Shown piece by piece: positions 44,468 to 53,372 of a stretch of 64,000 bases of DNA. The notes beneath the pieces are model-generated. The model was not told the DNA's origin. It made no database searches and saw only the letters and a program-made list of their open reading frames with translations. Source of the DNA: DASSQJ01 sp963726295 (GTDB lineage Bacteria; Actinomycetota; Actinomycetes; Actinomycetales; Dermatophilaceae); contig CAVSBW010000001.1 in the NCBI GenBank assembly GCA_963726295.1, forward strand, positions 496,001 through 560,000, in the 5' to 3' direction. Made by a program: the position numbers and the translations under genes. Position 1 is the stretch's first letter; each line of letters starts with the position of its first letter.

Positions 44468-45580
44468 GTGACCCGTCTGAACCGCCTGGCCGTCGCCGCC
44501 GGAGCCGCGAGCGCCCTCGGAGCGTTGGCCGCCGCCGGCCGGGGTGTGGGCGATGCCCTCGGGGGGAGGCCCTCAGGGGCGCGGTTGGCCAGGATGGAGC
44601 GCTCGCCCCGGTACCGCGCGGGGGCGTTCCACAACACCCGGCGCGGCACCTCCTCGATGCCCGGCAACCAGCGCGACGTCATGCGCCGGTTCCGCGAGAA
44701 CGCGGCGCTCCGTCACCCCGCGGGGCCGATCCCCGTCGTCAGCGCCAACCGCGAGCCCGCGCCCGCCGGCCTCCACGTCACCTGGTACGGCCACGCCAGC
44801 TGCCTCGTGGAGCTCGACGGTGTCCGCCTGCTCCTCGACCCGGTCTGGAGCGAGCGGTGCTCGCCGAGCAGGCACGTGGGGCCGCGGCGCCTCCACGGCG
44901 TGCCGGTGGCCCTCGACCGCCTCGGCCCGGTCGACGCCGTCGTCATCTCGCACGACCACTACGACCACCTCGACACCGAGACCATCCGGACACTGGCGAC
45001 CACCACGGACGCGCTCTTCGTGGTGCCGCTCGGCATCGGCGCCCACCTCGACGCCTGGGGGGTGTCCCCGAGCCGGTACGTCGAGTGCGACTGGGGCGAC
45101 GCGGTCGAGGTCTCGGGGGTGCGGGTCACGGCGGTCGAGGCGCAGCACTTCTCGGGGCGGGGGCTGCGACGCGACGGCACGCTCTGGGCCTCGTGGGTCC
45201 TGGCCGGACCCGGCGGCCGGGTGTTCTTCAGCGGCGACACCGGGTACTTCGACGGCTACGCGGCCATCGGGGCCGAGCACGGGCCGTTCGACGTCTCACT
45301 GATGGCGGTCGGCGCGTACGACCGGGCCTGGCCCGACATCCACCTCGACCCCGAGGAGGCCGTGCGCGCCACCCTCGAGCTCTCCGGCGGGCTGCTGCTC
45401 CCCATCCACTGGTGCACGTTCGTGCTCGCCCCGCACCCGTGGGCCGAGCCCGTGGAGCGGCTGCTCGCCGCAGCCGGCGCCGGCGGGGTACCGGTCGCCG
45501 TGCCCCGCGTCGGCGACCGGGTCGACGTCGCCGAGCCGCCGGCTCTCGACACGTGGTGGGACGCACGGGTCAGCGTGTGA
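44468..45580 (+). CDS. MBL-fold metallohydrolase (NAPE-PLD-like)
   Basis: The 370-residue protein starts with a hydrophobic Ala-rich segment, possibly an anchor, and then RYRAGAFHNTRR. The metallo-beta-lactamase core has TWYGHASCLVELDGVRLLLDP near residue 105, HDHYDHLD near 165, GDTGYFDGYAAIG near 260, and a final His in PIHWCTFVLAPHPWAEP. This order fits the UlaG/NAPE-PLD branch of phospholipase D-like metal enzymes. Two zinc ions are expected. Substrate is inferred to be a phosphodiester or lipid. It lies just upstream of the cimA leader region. Confidence 0.9.
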   Translation: MTRLNRLAVAAGAASALGALAAAGRGVGDALGGRPSGARLARMERSPRYRAGAFHNTRRGTSSMPGNQRDVMRRFRENAALRHPAGPIPVVSANREPAPAGLHVTWYGHASCLVELDGVRLLLDPVWSERCSPSRHVGPRRLHGVPVALDRLGPVDAVVISHDHYDHLDTETIRTLATTTDALFVVPLGIGAHLDAWGVSPSRYVECDWGDAVEVSGVRVTAVEAQHFSGRGLRRDGTLWASWVLAGPGGRVFFSGDTGYFDGYAAIGAEHGPFDVSLMAVGAYDRAWPDIHLDPEEAVRATLELSGGLLLPIHWCTFVLAPHPWAEPVERLLAAAGAGGVPVAVPRVGDRVDVAEPPALDTWWDARVSV

Positions 45581-45639
45581 AGCCACCAACGGGTGGCCAG
45601 CATGTGGACGACACGCGGCGCCTGACGCCCATCGCGTGG

Positions 45640-45645
45640 GATGCT
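45640..45645 (+). promoter_or_regulatory. -10 box of the cimA leader
   Basis: GATGCT lies 6 nt before the GTG of the leader peptide. Confidence 0.5.
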
Positions 45646-45651
45646 GTCTCC

Positions 45652-45696
45652 GTGACGTTCCGTGACGCGGCCACCACCGCGGTCATTATCGGCTAG
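45652..45696 (+). CDS. cimA leader peptide (Thr/Val/Ile-rich)
   Basis: GTG opens 14 codons: V-T-F-R-D-A-A-T-T-A-V-I-I-G. The run Thr-Thr-Ala-Val-Ile-Ile senses isoleucine, its relative valine and its usual precursor threonine, which fits a citramalate-route isoleucine gene. The TAG sits at the foot of the first hairpin arm. Confidence 0.8.
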   Translation: MTFRDAATTAVIIG

Positions 45697-45748
45697 CGCG
45701 ACGAGGCTCCCTCGTCGCGCAGACCTCCCGCACCCGGGGGGTCTTTTT
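45696..45748 (+). terminator. cimA attenuator hairpins
   Basis: GCGCGACGAG (45696-45705) pairs perfectly with CTCGTCGCGC (45711-45720). The terminator follows directly: AGACCTCCC (45721-45729) with GGGGGGTCT (45736-45744) and a T-run to 45748. The rest of the 190-bp stretch before cimA holds no gene. Confidence 0.85.
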
Positions 45749-45940
45749 GTTGGACCGGGACCGTCACGACCGCGGCGGCACCGTCTCCGGCAGAGCGGGC
45801 CGCCCGCCCACCCCGTGGGCGCCCGGGCACGGCGCCGGTCGAGAATGGCCGGGACGACACACGCGGCGACGCCCCGGCCCACCCGGGCCGGGGCACCACC
45901 CGCCGGGCGACCGGCGGACCGAGACACGGGTGAGACGACG

Positions 45941-47533
45941 ATGACCGACCTCCACGTCTACGACACGACCCTGCGGGACGGTGCGCAGCAGGAGGGGCTC
46001 AACCTCTCCGTGGCCGACAAGATGGCCATCGCCGCGCACCTCGACGAGCTGGGTGTCGGGTACATCGAGGGTGGGTGGCCGGGTGCGAACCCGAAGGACA
46101 CCGAGTTCTTCGCCCGAGCCACCCGTGACCTGTCGCTGCGCAACGCCACCCTCGCCGCCTTCGGCGCCACCCGGCGGGCCGGCGGCCGCGCCGACACCGA
46201 CCCCCTGGTCCGCGCGCTCGTGGACTCGCAGGCCCAGGTGGTCACGCTCGTGGCGAAGGCCCACACCGGACACGTCGAGCGCGCCCTGCGCACCACCCTC
46301 GAGGAGAACCTCGAGATGATCCGGGACACCGTGTCCTTCCTGCGCGGAGAGGGACGGCGCGTGTTCCTCGACGCCGAGCACTTCTTCGACGGCTACCGGC
46401 TGGACCGCGACTACGCGCTCGAGACCATCCGGGCCGCCGTCGAGTCCGGCGCCGAGCTCGCCGCGCTCTGCGACACCAACGGTGGCCTGCTGCCCGGCGA
46501 GGTGGCAGACGTCGTCGACGACGTGGTCCGCACGACCGGCGCGCGGGTGGGTATCCACTGCCACAACGACACCGGCTGCGCGGTCGCCAACTCGATGGCG
46601 GCGGTGGAGGCCGGTGCCACGCACGTCCAGGGGACCATCAACGGGTACGGGGAGCGCACCGGCAACGCGGACCTGCTCACCGTGGTCGCCAACCTCCAGC
46701 TCAAGGGCGGCCGTGAGCTCCTCGAGCCGCACCGGCTCCAGGACGCCACCCGCATCGCGCACGCCATCGCCGAGGTCACGAACGTCCCGGCCTACTCGCG
46801 GCAGCCCTACGTCGGGTCGAGCGCGTTCGCGCACAAGGCGGGGCTGCACGCGAGCGCCATCAAGGTGGACCCCGACCTGTACCAGCACCTCGACCCCAAG
46901 GAGGTGGGCAACGACATGCGGATGCTCGTCTCCGACATGGCCGGCCGGGCCTCCATCGAGCTGAAGTCGCGCGAGCTCGGCCTCACCCTCGACGCCTCGG
47001 ACGCCGCCGACGACGCGACCCTGCGACGCGTGCTGGCAGCGGTCAAGGAACGCGAGCTGCGCGGCTACACCTACGACGCCGCCGACGCCAGCTTCGAGCT
47101 GCTGCTGCGCCGCGAGCTGGACGGTGGGCTGCCCGCCTTCTTCGACGTCGAGTCGTGGCGCGTCATCACCGACGCCCGTGGGTCGGCCGAGGCGTTGTCG
47201 GAGGCCACGGTCAAGCTGCGCGCCGCGGGTGAGCGCCACGTGGAGACCGGCGAGGGAAACGGGCCCGTGAACGCGCTCGACCACGCGCTGCGGACGGCGC
47301 TGGCCACCGCGTACCCCGAGATCTCCCACCTCGAGCTCATCGACTACAAGGTGCGCATCCTCGACGACGAGCACGGCACCGACGCAGTGACCCGCGTGCT
47401 CATCGAGACCTCGGACGGCACGACGTCGTGGATGACCATCGGCGTCGCCGCGAACATCCTCGAGGCCAGCTGGCAGGCCCTCGTCGAGTCGGTGACGTAC
47501 GGCCTCATCCGCGCCGGGGTCGACCCCCGCTGA
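45941..47533 (+). CDS. cimA: (R)-citramalate synthase
   Basis: CimA joins pyruvate and acetyl-CoA to citramalate, a threonine-independent entry to isoleucine. The 530-residue product has the LeuA-like TIM barrel with DTTLRDGAQQEGLNLSV, the metal His pair in GIHCHNDTGCAVANSM, GTINGYGERTGNADL, and a C-terminal regulatory domain of about 150 residues that binds isoleucine. The size and GAQQEG spelling separate it from LeuA and homocitrate synthase. The leader peptide and terminator upstream are consistent with an isoleucine role. LeuCD and LeuB, both in this window, are expected to carry citramalate to 2-oxobutyrate as well. Confidence 0.93.
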   Translation: MTDLHVYDTTLRDGAQQEGLNLSVADKMAIAAHLDELGVGYIEGGWPGANPKDTEFFARATRDLSLRNATLAAFGATRRAGGRADTDPLVRALVDSQAQVVTLVAKAHTGHVERALRTTLEENLEMIRDTVSFLRGEGRRVFLDAEHFFDGYRLDRDYALETIRAAVESGAELAALCDTNGGLLPGEVADVVDDVVRTTGARVGIHCHNDTGCAVANSMAAVEAGATHVQGTINGYGERTGNADLLTVVANLQLKGGRELLEPHRLQDATRIAHAIAEVTNVPAYSRQPYVGSSAFAHKAGLHASAIKVDPDLYQHLDPKEVGNDMRMLVSDMAGRASIELKSRELGLTLDASDAADDATLRRVLAAVKERELRGYTYDAADASFELLLRRELDGGLPAFFDVESWRVITDARGSAEALSEATVKLRAAGERHVETGEGNGPVNALDHALRTALATAYPEISHLELIDYKVRILDDEHGTDAVTRVLIETSDGTTSWMTIGVAANILEASWQALVESVTYGLIRAGVDPR

Positions 47534-47575
47534 CGACGACGGCCCCCGCCGGGCTGCGCGGGGGCCGTCGTCGTC
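47532..47575. terminator. 18-bp perfect hairpin between cimA and the S8 gene
   Basis: GACGACGACGGCCCCCGC and GCGGGGGCCGTCGTCGTC pair perfectly around an 8-nt loop, starting in the cimA stop codon. It can serve both convergent genes. Confidence 0.85.
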
Positions 47576-47584
47576 GGTGGTGGG

Positions 47585-48937
47585 TCAGCTCGTCGCGGCC
47601 GCAAGGGCGTCGACCATGCCGCGACCGAAGAACGAGGTGCGGCCACCGTCCCCGTAGCACCGCTCGCGTCCATCACCGGGACCCAGCGGCTCCCAGTTCG
47701 GCGGGCAGGACATGGCGGTGGCGGTGCGCTTCACCGCCGCCTGCACCGCCTTCGGCGACCAGCCCGGGTGCTGCTCGACCACGAGAGCAGCGACACCGGC
47801 CGCGTGGGGCGACGACATCGACGTGCCGTTGAGGTAGGCGTACGTGCCACCACCGGACGTGGAGACGATGCCGGGGTAGAACGGGTTCAACGGCTCGTAG
47901 CTCTGGGCGATCTCGCTGTCGGCCGGGACCGCGCCGAGCACGGCGTCCTGGACGGTGTCGGTGGCTTGGAAGTAGTCACCACCGGGAGCGGTGACGTCGA
48001 CGCGGCTCATGCCCACCGAGGAGTAGTCGGCGATCCACAGGTCGTACCCGGGGTAGCCGACGGGACCCGTCGAGGAGACTGTCAGCGTCTCGGGCAGCTC
48101 AGCCGGCGCGACGACGCAGTTGTTGCCCACCTCGCGCTCGACCGCGGCGCCCGGCGGGTAGTCGGGGCTGATGTCGTCGGTCGTCGGGTGCTGCAGGTCG
48201 GCCTGCTCGTTGCCCGCAGACGCGACGATCGTGACGCCGTGCGCCTGCGCGTACCGGGCCGCGGACGAGAGCATCGACAGGATCTGGCGCTGGCTCTTGT
48301 CGTCCTTGCAGTAGTAGAGGTACGGGTCGGCGAAGAGGCTGAGGTTGACGACGTCGATCCCGTGGTCGCCGGCGTAGCGGAGCGCTGCAGCCACGGAGTC
48401 GGCGAAGCAGTAGCCTCCGACTGAGCACGCCTTGAGAGCCACGATGGTGGCCTCAGGTGCGACGCCGGCGATGCCCACCCCGTTGATGGGCGCGGCAATG
48501 GTCGACGCGACGTGGGTGCCGTGGCCGTAGAGGTCCTGGATGGCTGCCTTGTTCGAGCAGTCACCGCCGGCGACCTCAGCGGGGTCGGCGACGGGGTCGT
48601 GGGCGTAGATGAAGGAGCACGACAGGTCGAGGTCGAGGTTCGGGGCGATGTCGGGGTGCGTGAGGTCCACGCCACTGTCGATGACGCCCACGGTGACACC
48701 GGCCCCGGTGCCGTGCGCATAGCTCTCGTCGCCGGCGCCGATGAGTGCCATGTCCCACTGGCAGGCGCCGAGGGGCTCACCGTTCGGGGTGCCGAACGTG
48801 TCGCCCCAGAGGTCCTGGCAGAGCGCGGCCAGGTCGCTCCCCGGGTAGGGGGCCGCCTGGGCGGCCGGAGTTGTCCACACGATGCCGAGCGCGGCCACGG
48901 CCGTGGCCGCGATGGTCGGGATGAGTCGTCGTCTCAT
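47585..48937 (-). CDS. Second secreted subtilisin-like serine protease (S8)
   Basis: The 450-residue product begins with a Sec signal peptide (RRRLIPTIAATAVAALG, cleavage after AAQA near residue 28). The triad is in VGVIDSGVDLTHPD (Asp near 88), HGTHVASTIAAPINGVG (His near 139) and NGTSMSSPHAAGVAAL (Ser near 368), with the oxyanion Asn in SAGNEQADL. Only about 45 residues lie between the signal and the catalytic domain, so there is no full I9 propeptide, unlike the protease at 2970-4445. At least six Cys could form disulfides. GAGGACATC precedes the ATG. Confidence 0.92.
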   Translation of the reverse strand: MRRRLIPTIAATAVAALGIVWTTPAAQAAPYPGSDLAALCQDLWGDTFGTPNGEPLGACQWDMALIGAGDESYAHGTGAGVTVGVIDSGVDLTHPDIAPNLDLDLSCSFIYAHDPVADPAEVAGGDCSNKAAIQDLYGHGTHVASTIAAPINGVGIAGVAPEATIVALKACSVGGYCFADSVAAALRYAGDHGIDVVNLSLFADPYLYYCKDDKSQRQILSMLSSAARYAQAHGVTIVASAGNEQADLQHPTTDDISPDYPPGAAVEREVGNNCVVAPAELPETLTVSSTGPVGYPGYDLWIADYSSVGMSRVDVTAPGGDYFQATDTVQDAVLGAVPADSEIAQSYEPLNPFYPGIVSTSGGGTYAYLNGTSMSSPHAAGVAALVVEQHPGWSPKAVQAAVKRTATAMSCPPNWEPLGPGDGRERCYGDGGRTSFFGRGMVDALAAATS

Positions 48938-49030
48938 GATGTCCTCTCGATCCTCCGGGCCCGGGTCCCTGACACGGGCTTCTCGAGAACGTATCCGGGA
49001 CGCCTCCCGATGACCACCCCCGGGGACCGA

Positions 49031-49489
49031 TCAGCTGCGAGAGCCCGGCCGGAGCCGCGCGGCGAGGCGCATGGCGATGGCGTCACGCTCGTCGGGACCG
49101 ACCTGCTCGCCGTCGGCGTGCGGACCGAGGTGGCGGAAGACGTCGGGCCCGCGGGCGTCGTCGGCCAGATCCGGCATCCGTGGCACGAGGTGCACGTGGA
49201 GGTGCTCGAAGCCCGCCGCCTCGGAGAACTGCATGACGTAGGTCTTCTCGCACCCGGTCTCGGCCCTCAGTGCGGCGCTCAGGCGGCCGAGGAGCTCGCC
49301 GAGCTCGGTGTGCGCCGGCGGCGGCAGCTCGTCGAGGGCGGTGACGTGCTCGAGGGCGTCGAGCACCAGCCAGCCTCGCAGCGAGGTGTCGAACGCGTGG
49401 GCCACCCGCCAGTGGTCGGTGACCACGACACGCTCGCGCGCAGGAAGGTCGCTACGGGAGTTCTCGGAGCAGACGAAGCAGTCGGTCAC
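49031..49489 (-). CDS. HIT family hydrolase
   Basis: The 152-residue protein has the histidine-triad motif HLHVHLVPR near residue 100 and an N-terminal CFVCSE. HIT proteins hydrolyse nucleotidyl groups from mono- or dinucleoside polyphosphates, or act as AMP-lysine hydrolases. The ATG overlaps the preceding gene's stop (ATGA), so the two are co-translated. Exact substrate unknown. Confidence 0.9.
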   Translation of the reverse strand: MTDCFVCSENSRSDLPARERVVVTDHWRVAHAFDTSLRGWLVLDALEHVTALDELPPPAHTELGELLGRLSAALRAETGCEKTYVMQFSEAAGFEHLHVHLVPRMPDLADDARGPDVFRHLGPHADGEQVGPDERDAIAMRLAARLRPGSRS

Positions 49490-50394
49490 GGTCTGGGACC
49501 GTACCCGGTGGCGATGACATCCTCACTCGGGCTGGTCACGGCATCCAGCACCGCGAGCAGGCGGCGCCGGAGGGTGTTGGAGCGCCGGGCGAACCCAGCC
49601 TGCCGCCGCGCGTACTCCGACCGGCCCTCGGGTGTCTCGACGGGGACGGGCTCGTACCCGAGCTCGGTGAGGTCGTAGGGGGAGGCCTGCATGTCGAGGA
49701 CGCGGATCTCGCGGGCGAGGTCGAAGGCGTCAGCAGTGAGGTCACTCGGCACGAGGGGCGCAAGCTTGAAGCACCACTTGTAGACGTCCATGCCGGCGTG
49801 CAGACATCCCGGCTGCTCGAGGGTGACCTGGTCCGCGCGCGTGGGCTGCAGGGTGTTGAACGGGCGGGCCGTGGGGGTGAAGAAGCGGAAGGCGTCGGCG
49901 TGGGTGCACCGCAGCACCTGCTGCTCGACGACGGCGTCGGTACCCGCGGCCCCGAGCCGCAGCGGCCAGCCGCGGTGGCGCAGCTCGTCCTCCGGGAGCC
50001 GGTGGACCATGGCCCACTCGTGCAGGCCGAAGCAGCCGAGGCGGGGAGGCCGTGACTGCGTCGCCACGAGCAGGTCGCACACGAAGTGCACGGTGCGTTC
50101 CCGCTGGCCGAGGAACGACGTCGTGTCGAGCTCGACGCCCGCGCCGACGACCCGGTGGTGCCGCCAGCCGGCGCGGGGGTCGCCGGCCGCGCCCTCCAGT
50201 CGCACACCGGCACCGGGGTGCCAGCGACGGAGCCGGCCCGGCGTGTGGCTGTAGTAGCGGAAGAGGAAGTCCTCCACCGGGTGGGGGCGGCCGTCGGCGC
50301 CACGGGTCCGGTGGTCGGCCGTCGCGGCATCCACACGCTCGGCGTGCGCCGCCTCCAGGGCGCGCCAGTGCTGCTCGGCGAGGACCTCGACCAC
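49486..50394 (-). CDS. Conserved actinobacterial protein often labelled 3-methyladenine DNA glycosylase
   Basis: The 302-residue product begins VVEVLAEQHWRALEAAHAERV and has HPVEDFLFRYYSHTPGRLRRWHPG near residue 42 (split here: two short motifs), FGLHEWAMVHR near 135, and HADAFRFFTP. These are recognised from actinobacterial proteins annotated as 3-methyladenine DNA glycosylase, but no HhH-GPD or AAG catalytic motif is visible, so that name is not supported here. Two His in HPVEDF and LHEWAM could bind metal. The start is the GTG at 50394. It is translationally coupled to the HIT gene. Confidence 0.6.
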   Translation of the reverse strand: MVEVLAEQHWRALEAAHAERVDAATADHRTRGADGRPHPVEDFLFRYYSHTPGRLRRWHPGAGVRLEGAAGDPRAGWRHHRVVGAGVELDTTSFLGQRERTVHFVCDLLVATQSRPPRLGCFGLHEWAMVHRLPEDELRHRGWPLRLGAAGTDAVVEQQVLRCTHADAFRFFTPTARPFNTLQPTRADQVTLEQPGCLHAGMDVYKWCFKLAPLVPSDLTADAFDLAREIRVLDMQASPYDLTELGYEPVPVETPEGRSEYARRQAGFARRSNTLRRRLLAVLDAVTSPSEDVIATGYGPRP

Positions 50395-50406
50395 CCCGAC
50401 ACGGTA

Positions 50407-50446
50407 CGACGACGGCCCCGGAGCAGCGCTCCTGGGCCGTCGTCGA
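50407..50446. terminator. Hairpin downstream of the DUF805 gene
   Basis: CGACGACGGCCC ... GGGCCGTCGTCG form a 12-bp stem with a GGAGC/GCTCC inner stem. It lies between the DUF805 stop and the next gene on the same strand. Confidence 0.6.
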
Positions 50447-50453
50447 CGGACCG

Positions 50454-50846
50454 TCAGGTGGTGGCGAGCCCGCCGCCCTTCGGATTGGGGCCGTACTCGT
50501 TGTCGGGCCGGCTGTCCATGACGCAGAAGATGAACACGATGATCCCGCCGATGCCGCAGACGAGGGTGAGGAGCCACCACCAGCCGGACCTCCCGGTGTC
50601 GTGCAACCGCCGGAAGGTCACCGCGATGGTCGGGAGGGCGAGGGCCAGTGCGAGCAGGACCGTCAGCCATCCTGTGCTTGTCGCGGTGTTGACGACCTTC
50701 CAGCCGATGACGTTGTCGAGGATGGTCGCGACGAGCAGCACGAGGAAGTAGAAGAGCTGCCACCACCAGTACTCGCTGCGGCGGGCCCGGCCGCTGAAGG
50801 TGGCGTACTTCGAGAAGACGGTACTGACGGATTCACCGAACGACAT
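50454..50846 (-). CDS. DUF805 inner-membrane protein
   Basis: The 130-residue protein has the DUF805 pattern: YATFSGRARRSEYWWWQLFYF at the start, four hydrophobic helices, the conserved FRRLHDTGRSGWWWLL, and a C-terminal NEYGPNP. Function unknown; the family sits in the cytoplasmic membrane of many bacteria. A roughly 145-bp intergenic region separates it from the divergent lipase gene. Confidence 0.88.
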   Translation of the reverse strand: MSFGESVSTVFSKYATFSGRARRSEYWWWQLFYFLVLLVATILDNVIGWKVVNTATSTGWLTVLLALALALPTIAVTFRRLHDTGRSGWWWLLTLVCGIGGIIVFIFCVMDSRPDNEYGPNPKGGGLATT

Positions 50847-50992
50847 GCGCGCTCCGATGTCCGGCGGGCGCCTGACGGCCCGCGGTCGGGAACGAGGGTA
50901 GAGGTGGTTCGCTTCGGTTCACCATGGGACACGCGGGCCGTCTCGCGCGTTGGGCGGGGAGGATGGACGTGCCCGTCACCGAGAGGACCCCG

Positions 50993-51925
50993 ATGCGCTT
51001 CCCCCTGACCGTGCTGTCGGTGCTCGCCACCGGTGCCCTGATCGCCGGGTGCTCCTCCGGTGCGGACGAGGCCGCCACCAGCCCCCCGGCCGCCACGAGC
51101 GCCGCCCCGGCGATCACACCGTCGACGAGCCCGACCGAGGACACCGGCGCCGACGCCGGTGCCGGGGGCATGTACCTCGCACTCGGTGACTCACTCGCGG
51201 CCGGCTACCAGCCCGGGGGCGCGGAGCTGCGGGACACGGCGTACCCCGCCCTGACGGCGACCCGTCTCGCTCGCAGCGGGGTCGACCTCACCCTCGAGAA
51301 CCTCGGCTGCAGCGGCGAGACGACCGGGACGTTGGAGAAGGGCGGGAAGTGCGACTTCCCGGCCGGGAGCCAGCTCGCCCAGGCCGAGGCATACCTCGCC
51401 CAGAACGAGGGGGACGTGCGGCTGGTCAGCATCGACATCGGTGGCAACGACCTCCTGCGGTGCGCCACCCGCCAGCTGACCGTCGACCGGGCGTGCGTCG
51501 ACAAGGGAGTGCGCACCGTCTCCAGCACCCTGCCCGGTGTGCTCGAGCGGCTCCGCGACGCGGCCGGGAAGGACGTGCCAGTCCTCGTGATCGGGTACTA
51601 CAACCCCTGGCTCGCGGCCGGGTACCTGGGTGAGGGACAGGACCAGCTGAAGGCCGCGGCGTCCGCGTTCACCCGGCTCGACGCCGCGATCGAGAAGTCC
51701 GCGAAGGCCTCCGGCGCCACCTTCGTCTCCCTCGACAAGGCATTCGCGCTCGACGACGAGACCCCCACCCAGTTCGCCGGGAGGACGGTCCCGCGCAACG
51801 TCGCCCAGGTCTGCTCCCTGACCTACACGTGCACCGCCGCGGACATCCACCTCACCGACGAGGGCGCCGCGACCGTGGCCCGGGTACTGGCCCAGGCGGC
51901 GACGAAGGCCGGAGTCACCGACTGA
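50993..51925 (+). CDS. SGNH/GDSL hydrolase lipoprotein
   Basis: The 310-residue product is a lipoprotein: hydrophobic N-terminus ending in a lipobox LIAGC at Cys22. A Ser/Thr/Ala/Pro-rich linker of about 35 residues follows, then an SGNH hydrolase domain with block I ALGDSLAAGYQ (Ser near 67), block III GGNDLL near residue 152, and block V DIHLTDEG with Asp and His near 288. It should be an extracellular, membrane-tethered esterase or lipase. Paired Cys in ENLGCSG, KCDFP, LRCATR and VDRAC suggest disulfides. GAGAGG lies 6 nt before the ATG. Confidence 0.9.
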   Translation: MRFPLTVLSVLATGALIAGCSSGADEAATSPPAATSAAPAITPSTSPTEDTGADAGAGGMYLALGDSLAAGYQPGGAELRDTAYPALTATRLARSGVDLTLENLGCSGETTGTLEKGGKCDFPAGSQLAQAEAYLAQNEGDVRLVSIDIGGNDLLRCATRQLTVDRACVDKGVRTVSSTLPGVLERLRDAAGKDVPVLVIGYYNPWLAAGYLGEGQDQLKAAASAFTRLDAAIEKSAKASGATFVSLDKAFALDDETPTQFAGRTVPRNVAQVCSLTYTCTAADIHLTDEGAATVARVLAQAATKAGVTD

Positions 51926-52007
51926 CGAGACGGGGACGCGCGAGGGTCCGTAGGCTTGGGCCCCAGGCCGCGAGCACGCCCGCGGCCCCGTACGAACGGA
52001 GGGACCG

Positions 52008-52589
52008 TTGGGCTTCCCCGAGAACATCCTGGCTCGCGACGAGCAGGTGGTGCGGCACCTCCACCCCCACTGGCTCAGCGTGGTGGCGCCCGCCGTGCTG
52101 GCAGGTGTCCTCCTCGTCGTCGCAGCCGTCGTCGCGGTCATCACGCCCGACACCGGGACCGGCAACATCATCCAGTGGATCGTCCTCGGCATCGCCGTCG
52201 TCGCGCTGGTCGCCGTGATCCCGCCCCTCGTCCGCTGGCGGTCGACGAACTACGTCATCACCACCCACCGGGTGATGGTGCGGCGGGGAGTGCTCACGAA
52301 GTCGGGCAAGGACATCACGCTCGCGAAGATCACCGACGTCTCATACCGCCAGTCGCTCCTCGACCGGGTCATCGGCGCCGGGTCGCTCCACATCGAGTCG
52401 GCGGGGGACAGCCCCGACGAGGACCTCGCCAGCGTGCCCAACAGCGACGAGGTGCAGCAGCTGCTCAACCGGCTCATCGACGAGGACGACCTCAGGCGTC
52501 GGCGCTACGGCAACCAGGCATGGGGGCCGACAGCGCCGGCTGAGCCGCAGCAGTCGGCCGGTCAGGGAGAGCCTCCGCCCACGTCGTAG
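52008..52589 (+). CDS. Bacterial PH domain membrane protein
   Basis: The 193-residue protein has an N-terminus (NILARDEQVVRHLHPHW) followed by two helices and a bPH2 (YdbS/YdbT-like) domain with RSTNYVITTHRVMVRRGVLTK and DITLAKITDVSYRQSLLDRVIGAGSL-type residues (split in two). A hydrophilic Pro/Gln tail ends it. The start is TTG at 52008, 4 nt after GGAGGG. Such proteins are membrane-associated with unknown function. Confidence 0.85.
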   Translation: MGFPENILARDEQVVRHLHPHWLSVVAPAVLAGVLLVVAAVVAVITPDTGTGNIIQWIVLGIAVVALVAVIPPLVRWRSTNYVITTHRVMVRRGVLTKSGKDITLAKITDVSYRQSLLDRVIGAGSLHIESAGDSPDEDLASVPNSDEVQQLLNRLIDEDDLRRRRYGNQAWGPTAPAEPQQSAGQGEPPPTS

Positions 52590-52592
52590 GCT
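52587..52592 (+). promoter_or_regulatory. -10 box of the FAH-family gene
   Basis: TAGGCT overlaps the stop of the PH gene and lies 7 nt before the next ATG. Confidence 0.5.
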
Positions 52593-52599
52593 CCCGATC

Positions 52600-53370
52600 A
52601 TGCGCATCGCGAGGTTCACCACCGGTGAGGAGCCCGTCTACGGTCTCGTGGACGGGGCGGGGGAGAAGATCGCCGAGGTCACCGGTGACCCGCTGTACCA
52701 GCGCATCGAGCTCACCGGCACCACGCACCTCGTCGAGGACGTGCGGCTGCTCGCCCCGGTGATCCCCCGGAGCAAGGTGATCGGCATCGGGAGGAACTAC
52801 GCCGAGCACGCGGCCGAGATGGGCGGCGAGGCCCCCGAGGAGCCGCTGATGTTCCTCGTCCCCAACACCGCCGTCATCGGCCCCGACGACCCGGTCGTGC
52901 TGCCGCCCCAGTCGACCGACGTGCACTACGAGGGCGAGCTCGCCGTCGTGATCGGTCGCCTGTGCAAGGACGTCGCGCCGGAGGACGCGCTCGGCGTGAT
53001 CTTCGGCTACACGTGCGCCAACGACGTCACCGCACGGGACCTCCAGCGCTCCGACGGTCAGTGGGCGCGGGCCAAGGGCTTCGACACCTTCTGCCCGCTG
53101 GGGCCGTGGGTCGAGACCGACCTCGACCCCGCTGCGCTCGGCCTCGTCACGCGCCTGGACGGTGAGGTGGTCCAGGACGGGACGACCGCCGACATGGTGC
53201 ACGGGGTCGCCGCCCTCGTGTCGCACGCCTCGGCGGCGTTCACCCTGCTGCCGGGTGACGTCATCCTGACCGGCACGCCCGCCGGTGTCGGTCCGATGGA
53301 GTCGGGCCAGCGCGTCGAGGTCGAGGTCGAGGGCATCGGCGTGCTCGCAAACCCGGTCGTGCGCCGCTGA
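52600..53370 (+). CDS. Fumarylacetoacetate hydrolase family protein
   Basis: The 256-residue product has IGIGRNYAEHAAEMG near residue 62 and the metal-binding Glu/Asp residues in DVHYEGELAVVIG near 108 and ANDVTARDLQ near 140, ending with PAGVGPMESGQRVEVEVEGIG. This family hydrolyses or decarboxylates 2,4-dioxo acids with Mg or Mn (examples: oxaloacetate decarboxylase, acylpyruvase). Actinobacterial copies upstream of gltX are common. Substrate unknown. It is convergent with the DUF222-HNH gene, which ends 3 bp away. Confidence 0.9.
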   Translation: MRIARFTTGEEPVYGLVDGAGEKIAEVTGDPLYQRIELTGTTHLVEDVRLLAPVIPRSKVIGIGRNYAEHAAEMGGEAPEEPLMFLVPNTAVIGPDDPVVLPPQSTDVHYEGELAVVIGRLCKDVAPEDALGVIFGYTCANDVTARDLQRSDGQWARAKGFDTFCPLGPWVETDLDPAALGLVTRLDGEVVQDGTTADMVHGVAALVSHASAAFTLLPGDVILTGTPAGVGPMESGQRVEVEVEGIGVLANPVVRR

Positions 53371-53372
53371 GC

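Noticed and set aside
49486..50394. True 3-methyladenine DNA glycosylase
   Set aside because: No HhH-GPD or AAG active-site pattern could be seen; the name comes only from habit in related annotations.
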